Assembly: GCF_020511155.1 (NCBI RefSeq)
Contig: NZ_CP041216.1
Span: forward strand, 2,914,001-2,978,000
Length of the DNA: 64,000 bases
Reading direction: 5' to 3'
Origin: Shewanella glacialimarina
GTDB lineage: Bacteria; Pseudomonadota; Gammaproteobacteria; Enterobacterales; Shewanellaceae
The position numbers and the translations under genes were made by a program. This document shows, one piece after another, positions 8,071 to 18,184 of the stretch; the stretch's first letter is position 1, and every line of letters begins with the position of its first letter. The notes under the pieces are model-generated. The model was not told where the DNA came from. It saw only the letters and a list, made by a program, of their open reading frames with translations, and ran no database searches.

Positions 8071-8373
8071 TTCATCCTTTCAACGTTTCTAATCATATGT
8101 GTTTACAGCTTGGGAACGAGCCGAAGTTTGCCTTGCTAATGTTTCAGAAATATTTCAGTCATTCAGAAAAAACTAACAAACAAGCATAATTAACAAATAA
8201 AAATCAACTTAACAATTGAATTTAAACAATAAAAATACAATTAATTGCTTTGTGACATTTTTATGAATTCTGTCATATGAATCAATAGGCCGATTTTAAA
8301 GGCCTGTTTACCCAACCAATAAGATGCCGTAAACTGCTTAGCCAACTATTTATTAAATAATGAGTGTCTCTTT
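8071..8373. other. intergenic region between divergent porin and rdgC
   Basis: About 300 AT-rich bases holding the divergent promoters. Three TTCAG words at 8143, 8154 and 8162 (on the + strand) may be a regulator site for the porin. A weak set of Pho-like half-sites lies at about 8247-8280. Nothing coding was seen. Confidence 0.6.
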
Positions 8374-9285
8374 ATGTGGTTTAAAAATCTCACCTTATAC
8401 CGTTTCAATAAACCGTTTTCCACCGACACCGAAGCGTTAGAACAAGCCTTAGCAGATTTCACCTTTTCACCTTGTGGTAGCCAAGACATCAGTAAATTCG
8501 GTTTTTCAAATGCGCTGGGCAAAAAAGGCCAAGCTTTAGTTCATAGCGCTGAAAATCGTCACCTTATTTGCGTCACCAAAGAAGACAAAATATTACCTGG
8601 TCAGGTAATTAAAGAAGCACTTGATGAAAAAGTGGCTTTAATTGAAGATGCAGAAAACCGCACTGTGACTAAAAAAGAAAAAGATGCCATGAAAGATGAC
8701 ATCACAACCACATTACTGCCAAGAGCCTTCACTCGTCGAAGTCAAACCCGAGCGCTTATTTTGCCAGAATTGGAAATGATTTTAGTTGATAGCTCAAGTG
8801 CAACCAAAGCTGAAGAAATGTTAGCTTTATTGCGTAAAGCTTTAGGCAGTTTACCAGTTATTCCACTCAGTTATGCCAAGCCTATTGAGCAAACTTTAAC
8901 TGAATGGTTACAAGCGGGTGAAGCACCACAGCCTTTTGAAATGCAAGATGAAGCAGAGTTAAAATCTGAATCAGATGAAGGTGGCATTGTGCGTTTTAAA
9001 CAGCAGGTTCTTCAAGAAGACGAAGTATTGGCCCATTTAGCAACTGGTAAACAAGTGCACAAACTCGCGCTACATTTTGCTCAGTCTATCGCATTTGTTA
9101 TGCAGTCTGATGCTAGCGTGAAACGAATTAAATTCTCTGAAGAGTTTAGAGCCGGCAACGACGAAGTCGGCAATGAGGATCCTATGGCGCGTTTGGATGC
9201 AGATTTTGCATTAATGGGCAGTGAGCTTATCGCCTTTGTTCAAGCTTTACATGGTGCATTTGGTCCAATGGAACAAAGTATTTAA
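8374..9285 (+). CDS. rdgC: recombination-associated protein RdgC
   Basis: A 303-residue cytoplasmic protein starting [15 protein letters not shown], the characteristic N terminus of RdgC. The length equals the E. coli protein (303). RdgC forms a ring-shaped dimer that binds double-stranded DNA without sequence preference and limits RecA filament formation. The conserved [11 protein letters not shown] segment near residues 110-120 and an acidic C terminus are present. It has its own promoter region opposite the porin; the next gene follows after 54 bp in the same direction. Confidence 0.96.
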   Translation: MWFKNLTLYRFNKPFSTDTEALEQALADFTFSPCGSQDISKFGFSNALGKKGQALVHSAENRHLICVTKEDKILPGQVIKEALDEKVALIEDAENRTVTKKEKDAMKDDITTTLLPRAFTRRSQTRALILPELEMILVDSSSATKAEEMLALLRKALGSLPVIPLSYAKPIEQTLTEWLQAGEAPQPFEMQDEAELKSESDEGGIVRFKQQVLQEDEVLAHLATGKQVHKLALHFAQSIAFVMQSDASVKRIKFSEEFRAGNDEVGNEDPMARLDADFALMGSELIAFVQALHGAFGPMEQSI

Positions 9286-9339
9286 GCTGTGACTATATCA
9301 ATAAACATCTTACTTTTTTAACAAGTGAAAGGAGTGGTA

Positions 9340-9897
9340 ATGAAGCTATATGGAAGTTATACCTCACCGTTTGTCCGCCATTGCAGAATTGCATTGATGG
9401 AGTCTGGTCAAGATTTCGAATTTATCGAAACGGACCAAGTCAGTAGTGCGTTACTCTCACCGACTCAACGTGTACCATTCCTACAACATGGTGATACTTT
9501 TTTAACAGATTCAAGTGCGATTTTATTTTATATCAGGCAGCAAGCTGGACAGCCATACTTAGGCACTCCAGCTGAACTCGATCTGTTTTGTATGGTCAAT
9601 ACCGCTTTAGACAGCACAGTTAATTTGTTCTTTTTAGAGAAAGATGGCGTTGATATCAACTCAGTCGCTTATACCCAACGTCAAGCGGCTAGAATTGACT
9701 CAAGTCTTGCACAGTTTGAGCAACTCACCTTAAGCGATAGCGCCCCCTATACTGACCCGGAGCTGCGTTTAGCTTGTTACTTAGACTGGGGGTTATTCCG
9801 TAATCGTATCAATATAGACAAGTGCCAAAATTTAAAGAACTTTTTAAGTGGCATAGCAAACCATGCTCCTTTTGCTGACACTAAACCACCACAGTAA
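9340..9897 (+). CDS. glutathione S-transferase-like protein
   Basis: A 185-residue protein with an N-terminal thioredoxin-fold GST domain (MKLYGSYTSPFVRHCRIALM, then VPFLQ and TDSSAILFYI, the glutathione gamma-Glu contact). A short helical C-terminal half follows. Ser/Cys-type catalytic positions around SPFVRHCR suggest a bacterial GST of uncertain substrate. I start at the ATG at 9340, which has AGGAG 5 bp upstream, rather than the GTG at 9325. Substrate and physiological role are unknown. Confidence 0.85.
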   Translation: MKLYGSYTSPFVRHCRIALMESGQDFEFIETDQVSSALLSPTQRVPFLQHGDTFLTDSSAILFYIRQQAGQPYLGTPAELDLFCMVNTALDSTVNLFFLEKDGVDINSVAYTQRQAARIDSSLAQFEQLTLSDSAPYTDPELRLACYLDWGLFRNRINIDKCQNLKNFLSGIANHAPFADTKPPQ

Positions 9898-9909
9898 AGG
9901 CCAATAAAG

Positions 9910-9942
9910 ATGCCCCATCAATTCTTGAAGGGGCATTTTTTT
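9910..9942 (+). terminator. intrinsic terminator after the GST-like gene
   Basis: Stem ATGCCCC / GGGGCAT with a 13-base loop (9910-9936), followed by seven T. It lies between convergent genes. Confidence 0.85.
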
Positions 9943-9956
9943 ATCTCACTAACTTA

Positions 9957-11780
9957 TCATTCTGTTTTTATATATTTACCTTCAAGATCAAATGGCCATT
10001 CAACACCTAACCATGCTTTTAAAAAGGCTTTATGTTCGACAGTCACCTTTTCAACAGGAGATATTGTTAGCTCACCTTTTGGTTGTTCGGCTAAAGTAAG
10101 ACTGCGTTTTACCAGTTGATCATTATTAAATATCGTCAACTCAATAATGTCGCCAGGGTTAAAATCCGCTAAACGTTTATCCCAACTTGATGCACTCACT
10201 TTAAGCCCGTTTACCGCAACAATTTGATCCCCTGCATTAATGCCAGCTTGCCATGCAGGGCCCTCTCGGGTCACAAATAAAATCGTTAAATCATCATATA
10301 AACCAGTTAGGGTTAAACCTGCATTCACTTCGGTTTTAGCCTCTTTACCGTATCCAAGTTGAAGACCAGCTTGTAATAACATGGCGTCAAAGTCCAAGGT
10401 GACGGGTGAGGTAACATTTTTACTCCACCACGCTTGATAATCTTTTCCTGATAAACCTTTGAGAATATTTTTAATGTCGCTGACGTTATAGCCCATCGGT
10501 ACTTTAAAATCTTGATAAAGCTTTCTATGCACATCACGAAATGAATGCTTCAACTTAGTTTGTGCAAGTAAATCAAAATCTAATGATAATGATGTCATGT
10601 AACCTTCAGCGTATATATTCACACTGTGATTAACGGCATAGTCCCCCCAAGTACTGCTCCATTGACCTAGACTGGCTTCAGCAATCGATTGAATTTCACG
10701 GCCTGGATTATGTTGATTATTGACAATGCGTTTACTGAGGTCATCAAAAAATTCTTCGGCGGTAATAATACCAGCACGCAATAACAATTGATGTTGAAAA
10801 TAACTGGTTGAACCTTCTGCAATCCACAACAGTTCAGTCATATTTTCAGACTGATAATCGTAAGGCACTAATCCCTGAGGACGATAAGCTTTAACGTTCC
10901 AGCTATGAATAAACTCATGTGAAGCGGTACTGATAAAACGTAAGTAATCGCTACGTTCTCGAAAACTAAAACGCGGTAATTGAATAACAGTTGAGTTTAA
11001 ATGCTCAGTTGCCCCGCTTACTCCACTGGTGGCGTGTACCATATAAACGTACCGTTCAAACGGATAATCATCCCAAATAACACTCGCCTGATGACTGATT
11101 TTTTCTAAATCGGTAATAATTTGCTGAGTGTCATAATTACCCTCGCCCCAAAACACAACCTCATATTCCCGTCCATCGGCTTTAAAACTAAAATGCTGAT
11201 TAATACCTGTCTCTATTGGAGAGTCAACTAACACATCGTAGTTATCAGCCACAAAGGAATGGGCTTTTTTACCGCTTTCCATGCCAGAATAACTGCGCCA
11301 CTCTTTAGGCACAGACAAATTAACTTTTACCGCTTCGTCACGAAATGCAGGGCTATACATAAAAATACCACTGGCATCTAAATAAGCATGACTGCGATCA
11401 ATATGACGTAATCGGTCGCCAAGTTCATTAGCATAAATTTGATATTGAACCGTTACACTTGAAGGATTATGTAACTTTACCTGCCATTCGCCACTCGCCG
11501 TTCGATGCCAATCTAATGCTTTCCCCTCACTATCTGTTGCTTTAAATAATCTCACCCCATCGGCAACGGGTAATACTTGATATCGACCGGTACGCCACAC
11601 TGGCATATTAATAGTCAGATAACTTGTATCAATTTGTGGAAAAGTCACCGCCACTTTGGCTAAATGATGCTGTGGCTGCGTTAAATCTATTTGATATTCA
11701 ACATCGGCTAACGCTGGCGTCGCCCAGCTGGCGACAAAAATAGCACTACTTAACATTATTGCTAAAGAGGTAGGTTTCAC
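9957..11780 (-). CDS. M61-family metallopeptidase with PDZ domain, exported
   Basis: A 607-residue protein with a signal peptide ending ATPALA (about residue 25), so periplasmic or secreted. The N-terminal beta domain is followed by the M61 (glycyl aminopeptidase-like) catalytic domain with HEFIH at 288-292 and the third zinc ligand Glu in WIAEGSTSYF about 30 residues later. A PDZ domain lies at about 485-565 (GPAWQAGINAGDQIVAVNG). Substrates of bacterial M61 enzymes are poorly known; members prefer N-terminal Gly or Ala. The start is GTG with AAGG 8 bp upstream. It stands alone, divergent from the TPR protein. Confidence 0.9.
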   Translation of the reverse strand: MKPTSLAIMLSSAIFVASWATPALADVEYQIDLTQPQHHLAKVAVTFPQIDTSYLTINMPVWRTGRYQVLPVADGVRLFKATDSEGKALDWHRTASGEWQVKLHNPSSVTVQYQIYANELGDRLRHIDRSHAYLDASGIFMYSPAFRDEAVKVNLSVPKEWRSYSGMESGKKAHSFVADNYDVLVDSPIETGINQHFSFKADGREYEVVFWGEGNYDTQQIITDLEKISHQASVIWDDYPFERYVYMVHATSGVSGATEHLNSTVIQLPRFSFRERSDYLRFISTASHEFIHSWNVKAYRPQGLVPYDYQSENMTELLWIAEGSTSYFQHQLLLRAGIITAEEFFDDLSKRIVNNQHNPGREIQSIAEASLGQWSSTWGDYAVNHSVNIYAEGYMTSLSLDFDLLAQTKLKHSFRDVHRKLYQDFKVPMGYNVSDIKNILKGLSGKDYQAWWSKNVTSPVTLDFDAMLLQAGLQLGYGKEAKTEVNAGLTLTGLYDDLTILFVTREGPAWQAGINAGDQIVAVNGLKVSASSWDKRLADFNPGDIIELTIFNNDQLVKRSLTLAEQPKGELTISPVEKVTVEHKAFLKAWLGVEWPFDLEGKYIKTE

Positions 11781-11958
11781 TGTGGCATCCTTCTGGTATG
11801 ATTCTATTATTGTTTTTATGTTGATTTAGTTTTGCATTATCTTAAAAATTATAACAACCTATTGCCAGAGTCTCAGCAATAAACAACATATGTTTACACA
11901 TTATTACTCATTGTGAGTTTCCGGCTGTTGCCGGCTTATCAAGGAAGGTCTAGGTTTT

Positions 11959-14109
11959 ATGCGGCATATTATCACTTGGTGTTCACTGGTTTTCATTATT
12001 TTGTCTGCATCATCTAATGCTAAAGATCTTGAGCTACAGGAAATTACTTTTCGCGAAACACCACAAGAACTGTACCTTGAACTCAAATCTAGTACTCAGT
12101 TCCCATTAGAATTTAGCAACAAGAGTGAATTTGATCTGATTGCCAAAAAGCTTGGTATGTCACCCGATGATTTGATCCAACAATTAATATTGCTGGCTAG
12201 GCTTAACCTAGAGTCAAATGTGAACTCAGACACTAAAAGTGACGATGCTATTACTCTCATAAAGCAATTAAGGATAGTAGCAACCACACCGTTAGATAAA
12301 GCGGTAATTACTATGTTAGACGGGAGGTTAAACGCGCGAAAAAACCAAGATTACACTTATGCGATAAGCCAGTATAACGATGCATTGAATAAGATAAGCT
12401 CAGACTTATCATTGCAAGCCACCTTATTCAGATTTTCAATTCATGAGCACTTAAGTGGCTTATATAGAATGGCTTTACAGCCATCACCTAACCTTACTCA
12501 CTTAAACCGTTATCGTGAAATAGCATATCAATTACGTAATGATTATTTCATCGCATTAGCAGAATTAGAGCTTGGACGTTATTACAATAGAAGAAATGAA
12601 CCAGCAAAGTCATTGCAATATTATACTGAAGCTTTTCGTGTGGGTAACCGCATCAACTACCCAGGGATTAAAGCACACGCTCAACTCAATTTAGCACGTA
12701 CTTATCGCGATTTAGAGCAGTGGGATGAAGCGCTCAAACACGCCCATGATGCAACAACAAGTTTCCAGACTTTTGACCAAGGTTCATATACGGCAGAAGC
12801 CTTGACCGTTATTGCGATGATTTACGCAGGTAAGAAAGAATGGAACAAAGCAATTGACTATTATCTTAATGCACAACAAGTTAACGAACGTCTTGGTAAT
12901 GAAATAGGTCAAGGTTTAAACAGCCACAACATTGCTGAGGCCTATTTAAACCTTAATAATGGGCCAGCAGCATTGGCTGCGATAGCCAAAGCTAATAGCA
13001 TCTTCATCGCTAAAAATGTTACTCATTACTTAGTTTATAATGAAGCCTTGTACACAGAAATTCTGATTAAACAAGCAATGTGGCTAGAAGCCATTGAACA
13101 TGCTAAAAAGTCACTCATCCTAGCGACAGAAAAAAACTTAACAGATCAAAAGTTAGAAGCATTAAAATATCTATCAATGTCCTACCGAAAAGTTGGCGAC
13201 TTAAATGCCGCCATAGAGATTGTTGATCAAATTATTGAATTATCCGACGGAATAAACGCAGTAGAACAGGATGATTCTGAGAGTTCGGGGCTCACTGAGC
13301 AAAAATTAAAATTCGATTTAAGCCTATTGCAAACAAAAGTCAACGAACAAAAAACAGCGCTTAATGACAATAAGTTGATGACTATTTTATTACTCTGCAG
13401 CGCTATTATCATTGTCATTGTATTGTTAGTGACCATAAGCCGTTCTCAGAAAATCATTCGGGCGCAACGAGATTATAAACAACAATACCTATTGGAACCC
13501 ATAAGCCAGCTAAATGGATTTAGAGCCTGCATTCTACGTTTGCAAAATGACAAACTATCTGAGACATCCACTTTTGCTTTACTTAAAATAGAAGCACTGA
13601 CTCATAGCGATACCCAAATGGGTTTAACTGAATCAGCTAAAATTATTCAGTCGTTTATTAATGAATTAAGCCAGTTACTAACCGCAGATATCTACGTTAT
13701 CAAGCCGGGGCAATTTGCTTGTTACTTTAATCATGCTATTAACGCGCATGATTTATTGTCAACTATTGAAGGTTATGTCGCTAAAACCACACTTTTTAAC
13801 CCCGTAATACCCAGCTTTAACAGAGAAAAAAAATTATCCCGTATTTATATCGGTCATATTAATATGCCATTACTTGCCAACCCGGATATATCAATATCTG
13901 CAGAATTGCATTTTGAGACCGCGCAATATGCTATTGCAGCAGCAATGACTCAAACCGACAATACCTATGTATCAATCAAGACCCTTAACTTTGCTCCAGC
14001 CACTATTTTTAGTGCGCCACTCTATCTTAACCTCACGCAAGCATTGAAAAGAGGGATAATTAAAGTCGACAGTAATCAGATAATTGCTGAAGAGTCTTGG
14101 CCACGTTAA
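11959..14109 (+). CDS. TPR-containing membrane protein with degenerate GGDEF-like C-terminal domain
   Basis: 716 residues: a signal sequence (about 1-22), then a periplasmic helical array with several tetratricopeptide repeats between about 150 and 430 (e.g. ALKHAHDATTSF, KAIDYYLNAQQV). A coiled stretch, a single membrane helix near 474-493 (ILLLCSAIIIVIVLLVTI), and a cytoplasmic ~200-residue domain follow. That domain has the position and length of a GGDEF domain but no GGDEF signature (the corresponding place reads VIKPGQFACYF) and no DPLTGL motif. It is therefore probably a catalytically dead GGDEF-like receptor or adaptor sensing periplasmic protein or peptide through the TPRs. The next gene is an intact diguanylate cyclase, about 210 bp downstream. 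Confidence 0.75.
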   Translation: MRHIITWCSLVFIILSASSNAKDLELQEITFRETPQELYLELKSSTQFPLEFSNKSEFDLIAKKLGMSPDDLIQQLILLARLNLESNVNSDTKSDDAITLIKQLRIVATTPLDKAVITMLDGRLNARKNQDYTYAISQYNDALNKISSDLSLQATLFRFSIHEHLSGLYRMALQPSPNLTHLNRYREIAYQLRNDYFIALAELELGRYYNRRNEPAKSLQYYTEAFRVGNRINYPGIKAHAQLNLARTYRDLEQWDEALKHAHDATTSFQTFDQGSYTAEALTVIAMIYAGKKEWNKAIDYYLNAQQVNERLGNEIGQGLNSHNIAEAYLNLNNGPAALAAIAKANSIFIAKNVTHYLVYNEALYTEILIKQAMWLEAIEHAKKSLILATEKNLTDQKLEALKYLSMSYRKVGDLNAAIEIVDQIIELSDGINAVEQDDSESSGLTEQKLKFDLSLLQTKVNEQKTALNDNKLMTILLLCSAIIIVIVLLVTISRSQKIIRAQRDYKQQYLLEPISQLNGFRACILRLQNDKLSETSTFALLKIEALTHSDTQMGLTESAKIIQSFINELSQLLTADIYVIKPGQFACYFNHAINAHDLLSTIEGYVAKTTLFNPVIPSFNREKKLSRIYIGHINMPLLANPDISISAELHFETAQYAIAAAMTQTDNTYVSIKTLNFAPATIFSAPLYLNLTQALKRGIIKVDSNQIIAEESWPR

Positions 14110-14350
14110 ATATTGCACAATTAATCAGCGAACATCAGGAATCATCATCTTTTGTGCTGATTTTAGATACCCGTCTACAACGCTTTGTTATAACATTGCT
14201 ACACTATAGATATAGTCGAGAGTCGTTATGTTAGATATTACCCAATTAATCTAAATTTTAGTTATCTGTGTTTAGTTATCGGTGTAATTGACGATATATA
14301 GTCATTATCTTTTTTATTAGTTGAATTTAGCGGAAGCAACAAGGCATTTT

Positions 14351-15907
14351 ATGAAAGATTCTGAGATAGCGGTATCACAAATAGCGCTAATGAAACAAAA
14401 ACTTCATGCTGCCCGAACAGCTTTAGAGGATATTAATAAAGATCGTAATGATAAGCTTAAGACCTTGATCCAGTTTATTAGCCATTTAAGTTTGGCCTGT
14501 AAAGGACAGAATCTGGAACTTGATAATAAATTAGCCAAATTACGTCATCAATTACATGATTACGAGCAAATTGACGAGGCGCTACCTGAATTAGTTGATA
14601 TTGAAAGAATTTTGAAAGGTCAATATCACCATACTATGACTCAGCTTGAAGAAAGCAGATTAGGTCTAGCTAGAGTGATAAGGCAGATTCAACGAGTCAA
14701 TTCAGCACCCGATAAAGTCAAAAAAGAAATCAATTATTTCAAGCAAGATCTCGCTAAACCTTTTCACACCGTATGGGAATACATCCCCAAAGTTGAAAAG
14801 CTTATAGGCTTTTACGAAGAAATTTTACAGCAACAATTTACCGGTGCAGACAATTACGACATATTACCGCAGCACATTCAACTTGCGCGTGAACTGGCAG
14901 TAAAGATATCTGAAATAGAGTTTCGTAAAGATCAACGCGACCAAATCCTGGTAATGAAAGAAGTATTATTGGGCGATATTAGCTTAAATACTCTACTTGA
15001 ATCGTATCAAACTATCCTAAGCTTATTATTAGATAATATTGCCAGAGAAAAATCAGCTTCCCAGGACTTTCTATACGCATTAAATGATGCTTTAACCGTT
15101 GTTCGTGATGTCGTCAATAATTCGCAAAACAACAATGAGCGAAGCCATCAACTTAAGCAGCAGTTAAATAAAGAGATTAATTTAAGGGTTAATAATGCCG
15201 ACGGTATTATCACTGAAGTCGATGACTTAAGTGATTTAAAGACGCAGCTAACAGTGCAGTTATCATCCCTTCGTGATGTGTTATCTCGTAAAGAAGCGCT
15301 TGAGCAACGTGAACAAACAATATTACGTAAGTCTATTGAAGCCATGCGTAAAGAGCTCAATAGTATTACCCAAGAAGCAAATTGTTATAAAGAAAAGCTA
15401 TTTGAACACCAGAAACTTAATCTTCTTGATCCACTGACTCAACTGGCCAATAGAACCGCCCTTGAGGACAGAATGGATCAAGAATATCGAAATCATGTTC
15501 GATTTAAGACACCTTTGTGGATTGCGGTAACTGATATTGACCATTTTAAATCGGTAAATGATAACTTTGGCCACAGTACGGGTGATAAAACACTGCAAGT
15601 AATTGCTATGGCTCTTAAAAACTCATTACGCGACAGTGAATTTGTGGCAAGGTACGGTGGTGAAGAGTTTGTGCTGTTACTGCCTGACGTTACCGAAGAG
15701 CATATTTCAGCATTACTTAACCGCGTAAGAGAAAAAGTAAAAAATATTCCATTTAAATTTAAAAATCAGAGAATTACAGTTACATTATCTATCGGTGCTG
15801 CGCAAGTGATGGACAATGAAACCATCGAAGAAGCTTTTGAAAGAGCAGATACGGCACTCTATAAAGCGAAAAATAATGGCAGAGACAGAGTCGTAATAGA
15901 CATATAA
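14351..15907 (+). CDS. diguanylate cyclase (GGDEF domain, coiled-coil N terminus)
   Basis: A soluble 518-residue protein. The first ~340 residues are charged and helical, with long coiled-coil stretches and no membrane segment. A C-terminal GGDEF domain begins at DPLTQLANR and has GGEEF at 436-440, DIDHFKSVND for metal binding and substrate contact, and a normal-looking active site. It should make cyclic di-GMP from two GTP. The inhibitory site reads RDSE instead of RxxD, so product feedback may be weak. I chose ATG at 14351 (AAGG just upstream) over a TTG at 14321 that lacks a ribosome site. ppnN follows after 50 bp. Confidence 0.88.
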   Translation: MKDSEIAVSQIALMKQKLHAARTALEDINKDRNDKLKTLIQFISHLSLACKGQNLELDNKLAKLRHQLHDYEQIDEALPELVDIERILKGQYHHTMTQLEESRLGLARVIRQIQRVNSAPDKVKKEINYFKQDLAKPFHTVWEYIPKVEKLIGFYEEILQQQFTGADNYDILPQHIQLARELAVKISEIEFRKDQRDQILVMKEVLLGDISLNTLLESYQTILSLLLDNIAREKSASQDFLYALNDALTVVRDVVNNSQNNNERSHQLKQQLNKEINLRVNNADGIITEVDDLSDLKTQLTVQLSSLRDVLSRKEALEQREQTILRKSIEAMRKELNSITQEANCYKEKLFEHQKLNLLDPLTQLANRTALEDRMDQEYRNHVRFKTPLWIAVTDIDHFKSVNDNFGHSTGDKTLQVIAMALKNSLRDSEFVARYGGEEFVLLLPDVTEEHISALLNRVREKVKNIPFKFKNQRITVTLSIGAAQVMDNETIEEAFERADTALYKAKNNGRDRVVIDI

Positions 15908-15957
15908 GCAGCACCGCAGCTTAAGTGTCTTTACACTTAGGTCTAAAGGAGTTGCTT

Positions 15958-17313
15958 ATGATTATACGGATTAGCCCTCGAGGCAGTTTGGATCAACTTT
16001 CACAGTTGGAAGTTGATCGACTAAAACAAGGCGCCAAAAGCGACCTTTATCAATTGTACCGCAGCTGCTCATTAGCGGTGTTATCTTCAGGCCTTGTCAG
16101 TGATGACGCTGAAGCGCTTTTCGATAGATTCGACACCTTTAATATCAATGTACTTCAACGTGAACGTGGTATTAAGCTTGAATTGATCAACCCTCCCGAG
16201 CAAGCTTTTGTCGACGGCGAAATAATTACCGGTATTCAAGAACACTTATTTGCTGTACTGCGTGACATCATTTACATCACCAATAAATACGATAACCTCA
16301 AACACATCAACTTAACCAATGCGAGTCACATTACCAATGTTGTTTTCGATATATTGAGAAATGCGCGCGCGATCTCGCCAATGAAGGACCCCAATGTTGT
16401 CGTATGTTGGGGCGGGCACAGTATTAATGCCGTCGAATATCAATATACTCGCGACGTAGGATACCAGTTAGGGCTTAGGCAACTTGATATTTGTACAGGC
16501 TGTGGCCCTGGTGCAATGGAAGGTCCGATGAAAGGCGCGGCAATTGGTCATGCAAAACAAAGGGTTAAAAATGCTCGTTATATTGGTTTAACCGAACCCA
16601 GTATTATTGCCGCAGAGCCTCCTAATCAAATCGTCAATGAACTGGTCATTTTGCCCGACATAGAAAAACGCCTTGAGGCCTTTGTACGCATTGGTCATGG
16701 GATTATTATATTCCCAGGTGGTGCGGGCACTGCTGAAGAGCTACTGTACTTTTTAGGTATTTTATTGAATATAGAAAACGCTGACACTCCTTTTCCATTA
16801 GTGCTTACTGGCCCTAAGGAAAGTGCACAATATTTTGAAGAAATTGATAAATTTATTGGTGCTACCCTTGGCGAAGAAGCCCAGAATAAGTATCAAATTA
16901 TTATTGATGACCCTGTTAAGGTTGCTCAAATAATGAAACAAGGTATGGCGGAAGTGAAAACCTATCGCAAAACAAAAGGCGATGCTTATCAGTATCAGTG
17001 GTCTTTAAAAATTGAACCAGAATTTCAATTACCCTTTGATCCCAGCCATGAAGTTATGGCAAATTTAAATCTATACTTTCAAAATAATAAAGCTGAGCTT
17101 GCCGCTAATTTACGTAAGGCCTTTTCTGGTATTGTGGCAGGTAATGTGAAAGGAGAAACCATCAAGCGCATTAAGGAGCACGGCAAATTCCATATTAAAG
17201 GCGACCCTAAATTAATGAAAATGATGGACAAACTACTTACTGCATTTGTGGAACAACAGCGAATGAAACTTCCTGGCAGCGCTTATGAGCCTTGCTATAA
17301 AATCATCACATAA
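15958..17313 (+). CDS. ppnN: pyrimidine/purine nucleotide 5'-monophosphate nucleosidase
   Basis: A 451-residue cytosolic enzyme (E. coli PpnN/YgdH is 454) that splits nucleoside 5'-monophosphates into base and ribose 5-phosphate and is activated by (p)ppGpp in E. coli. The central Rossmann LOG/lysine-decarboxylase-like domain has [16 protein letters not shown] and [16 protein letters not shown]- and C-terminal flanking domains typical of PpnN are present ([19 protein letters not shown] at the start). The start is the ATG at 15958 with AAGGAG 6 bp upstream. xni follows after 9 bp, so the two are co-transcribed, an arrangement also seen in E. coli (ygdH-xni). Confidence 0.95.
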   Translation: MIIRISPRGSLDQLSQLEVDRLKQGAKSDLYQLYRSCSLAVLSSGLVSDDAEALFDRFDTFNINVLQRERGIKLELINPPEQAFVDGEIITGIQEHLFAVLRDIIYITNKYDNLKHINLTNASHITNVVFDILRNARAISPMKDPNVVVCWGGHSINAVEYQYTRDVGYQLGLRQLDICTGCGPGAMEGPMKGAAIGHAKQRVKNARYIGLTEPSIIAAEPPNQIVNELVILPDIEKRLEAFVRIGHGIIIFPGGAGTAEELLYFLGILLNIENADTPFPLVLTGPKESAQYFEEIDKFIGATLGEEAQNKYQIIIDDPVKVAQIMKQGMAEVKTYRKTKGDAYQYQWSLKIEPEFQLPFDPSHEVMANLNLYFQNNKAELAANLRKAFSGIVAGNVKGETIKRIKEHGKFHIKGDPKLMKMMDKLLTAFVEQQRMKLPGSAYEPCYKIIT

Positions 17314-17322
17314 AATAATAAT

Positions 17323-18096
17323 ATGAATAATTTACTCATTATTGATGGTCTTAACCTGGTTCGCCGTATACATGCGGTGTTACCAGACGAGACTGATATT
17401 GACAGTGTTAAGACACGCTCTTTGGCAGCTTGTCATAAAATGTTACAACACCACCAACCTTCCCATGTCATTGCCGTCTGGGACGGCGAACAAGAGTCTT
17501 GGCGTAAAAAGCTTTATGCTGATTACAAAAAAGGTCGAAAGCCGATGCCTGAAGCCTTACATAAAGGGTTAAAGGAAATTAAATCGGCACTAGCTGCAGA
17601 GCACATCCATTCGTTAGATGCTACATCAGAAGCTGATGATGTCATCGCTACGTTAGCCCTTAAAATTACCGAAAACCATGGCGAAGCAATTATTGCTTCT
17701 ACTGATAAAGGTTTTAGCCAATTACCCCAAAATAAACTGACACTGTGGGATCACTTTAATCAAAAAGCATTTGATTTAATTGAACATGAACGCAAACTTG
17801 ATGTAGTACACAGTCAATTTTTGGACTTTATTGCCCTTGCAGGCGACAGCGGCAATAAAATCCCCGGCATTGCAGGTATCGGTCCTAAATCAGCGGCGGA
17901 CTTACTGAATAAATTTCGCACTTTAGCTAATATCTATCGTTCACTGGAAAATCTTGGCCCCAAACAGGCACAAAAACTTGCAGATGGAAAAGAAATAGCA
18001 CGTATTAGTTACAAATTAGCCCAGCTGCAATGTGACATACCACTCAATATCAACTTAAAACAATTTAGATATCAAGCTGGGATATCGACACCATAA
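17323..18096 (+). CDS. xni: flap endonuclease Xni (ExoIX)
   Basis: A 257-residue protein (E. coli Xni 251) of the 5'-nuclease superfamily that acts on flap DNA. The N terminus LLIIDGLNLVRR and the acidic clusters EADDVIATLA and STDKGF supply the metal-binding site. The helix-3-turn-helix DNA-binding motif is GDSGNKIPGIAGIGPKSA. It corresponds to the nuclease domain of DNA polymerase I without the polymerase. It is the second gene of the ppnN-xni unit. Confidence 0.95.
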   Translation: MNNLLIIDGLNLVRRIHAVLPDETDIDSVKTRSLAACHKMLQHHQPSHVIAVWDGEQESWRKKLYADYKKGRKPMPEALHKGLKEIKSALAAEHIHSLDATSEADDVIATLALKITENHGEAIIASTDKGFSQLPQNKLTLWDHFNQKAFDLIEHERKLDVVHSQFLDFIALAGDSGNKIPGIAGIGPKSAADLLNKFRTLANIYRSLENLGPKQAQKLADGKEIARISYKLAQLQCDIPLNINLKQFRYQAGISTP

Positions 18097-18184
18097 GTTA
18101 CAAAATTAGCCGTTACAAAAACATCTAAATCCATTAAGTTAAATAGTATTGTAACTCAACACTAAAATATATTCGGGCCTAGAA

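Noticed and set aside
8247..8280. Possible Pho box before the porin
   Set aside because: Half-sites ATGTCAC and AATTCAT are 11 bp apart on the minus strand but the third match is poor; not enough to claim PhoB control.
14321..14350. TTG start of the diguanylate cyclase ten codons upstream
   Set aside because: No ribosome site before it, whereas the ATG at 14351 has AAGG at suitable distance.
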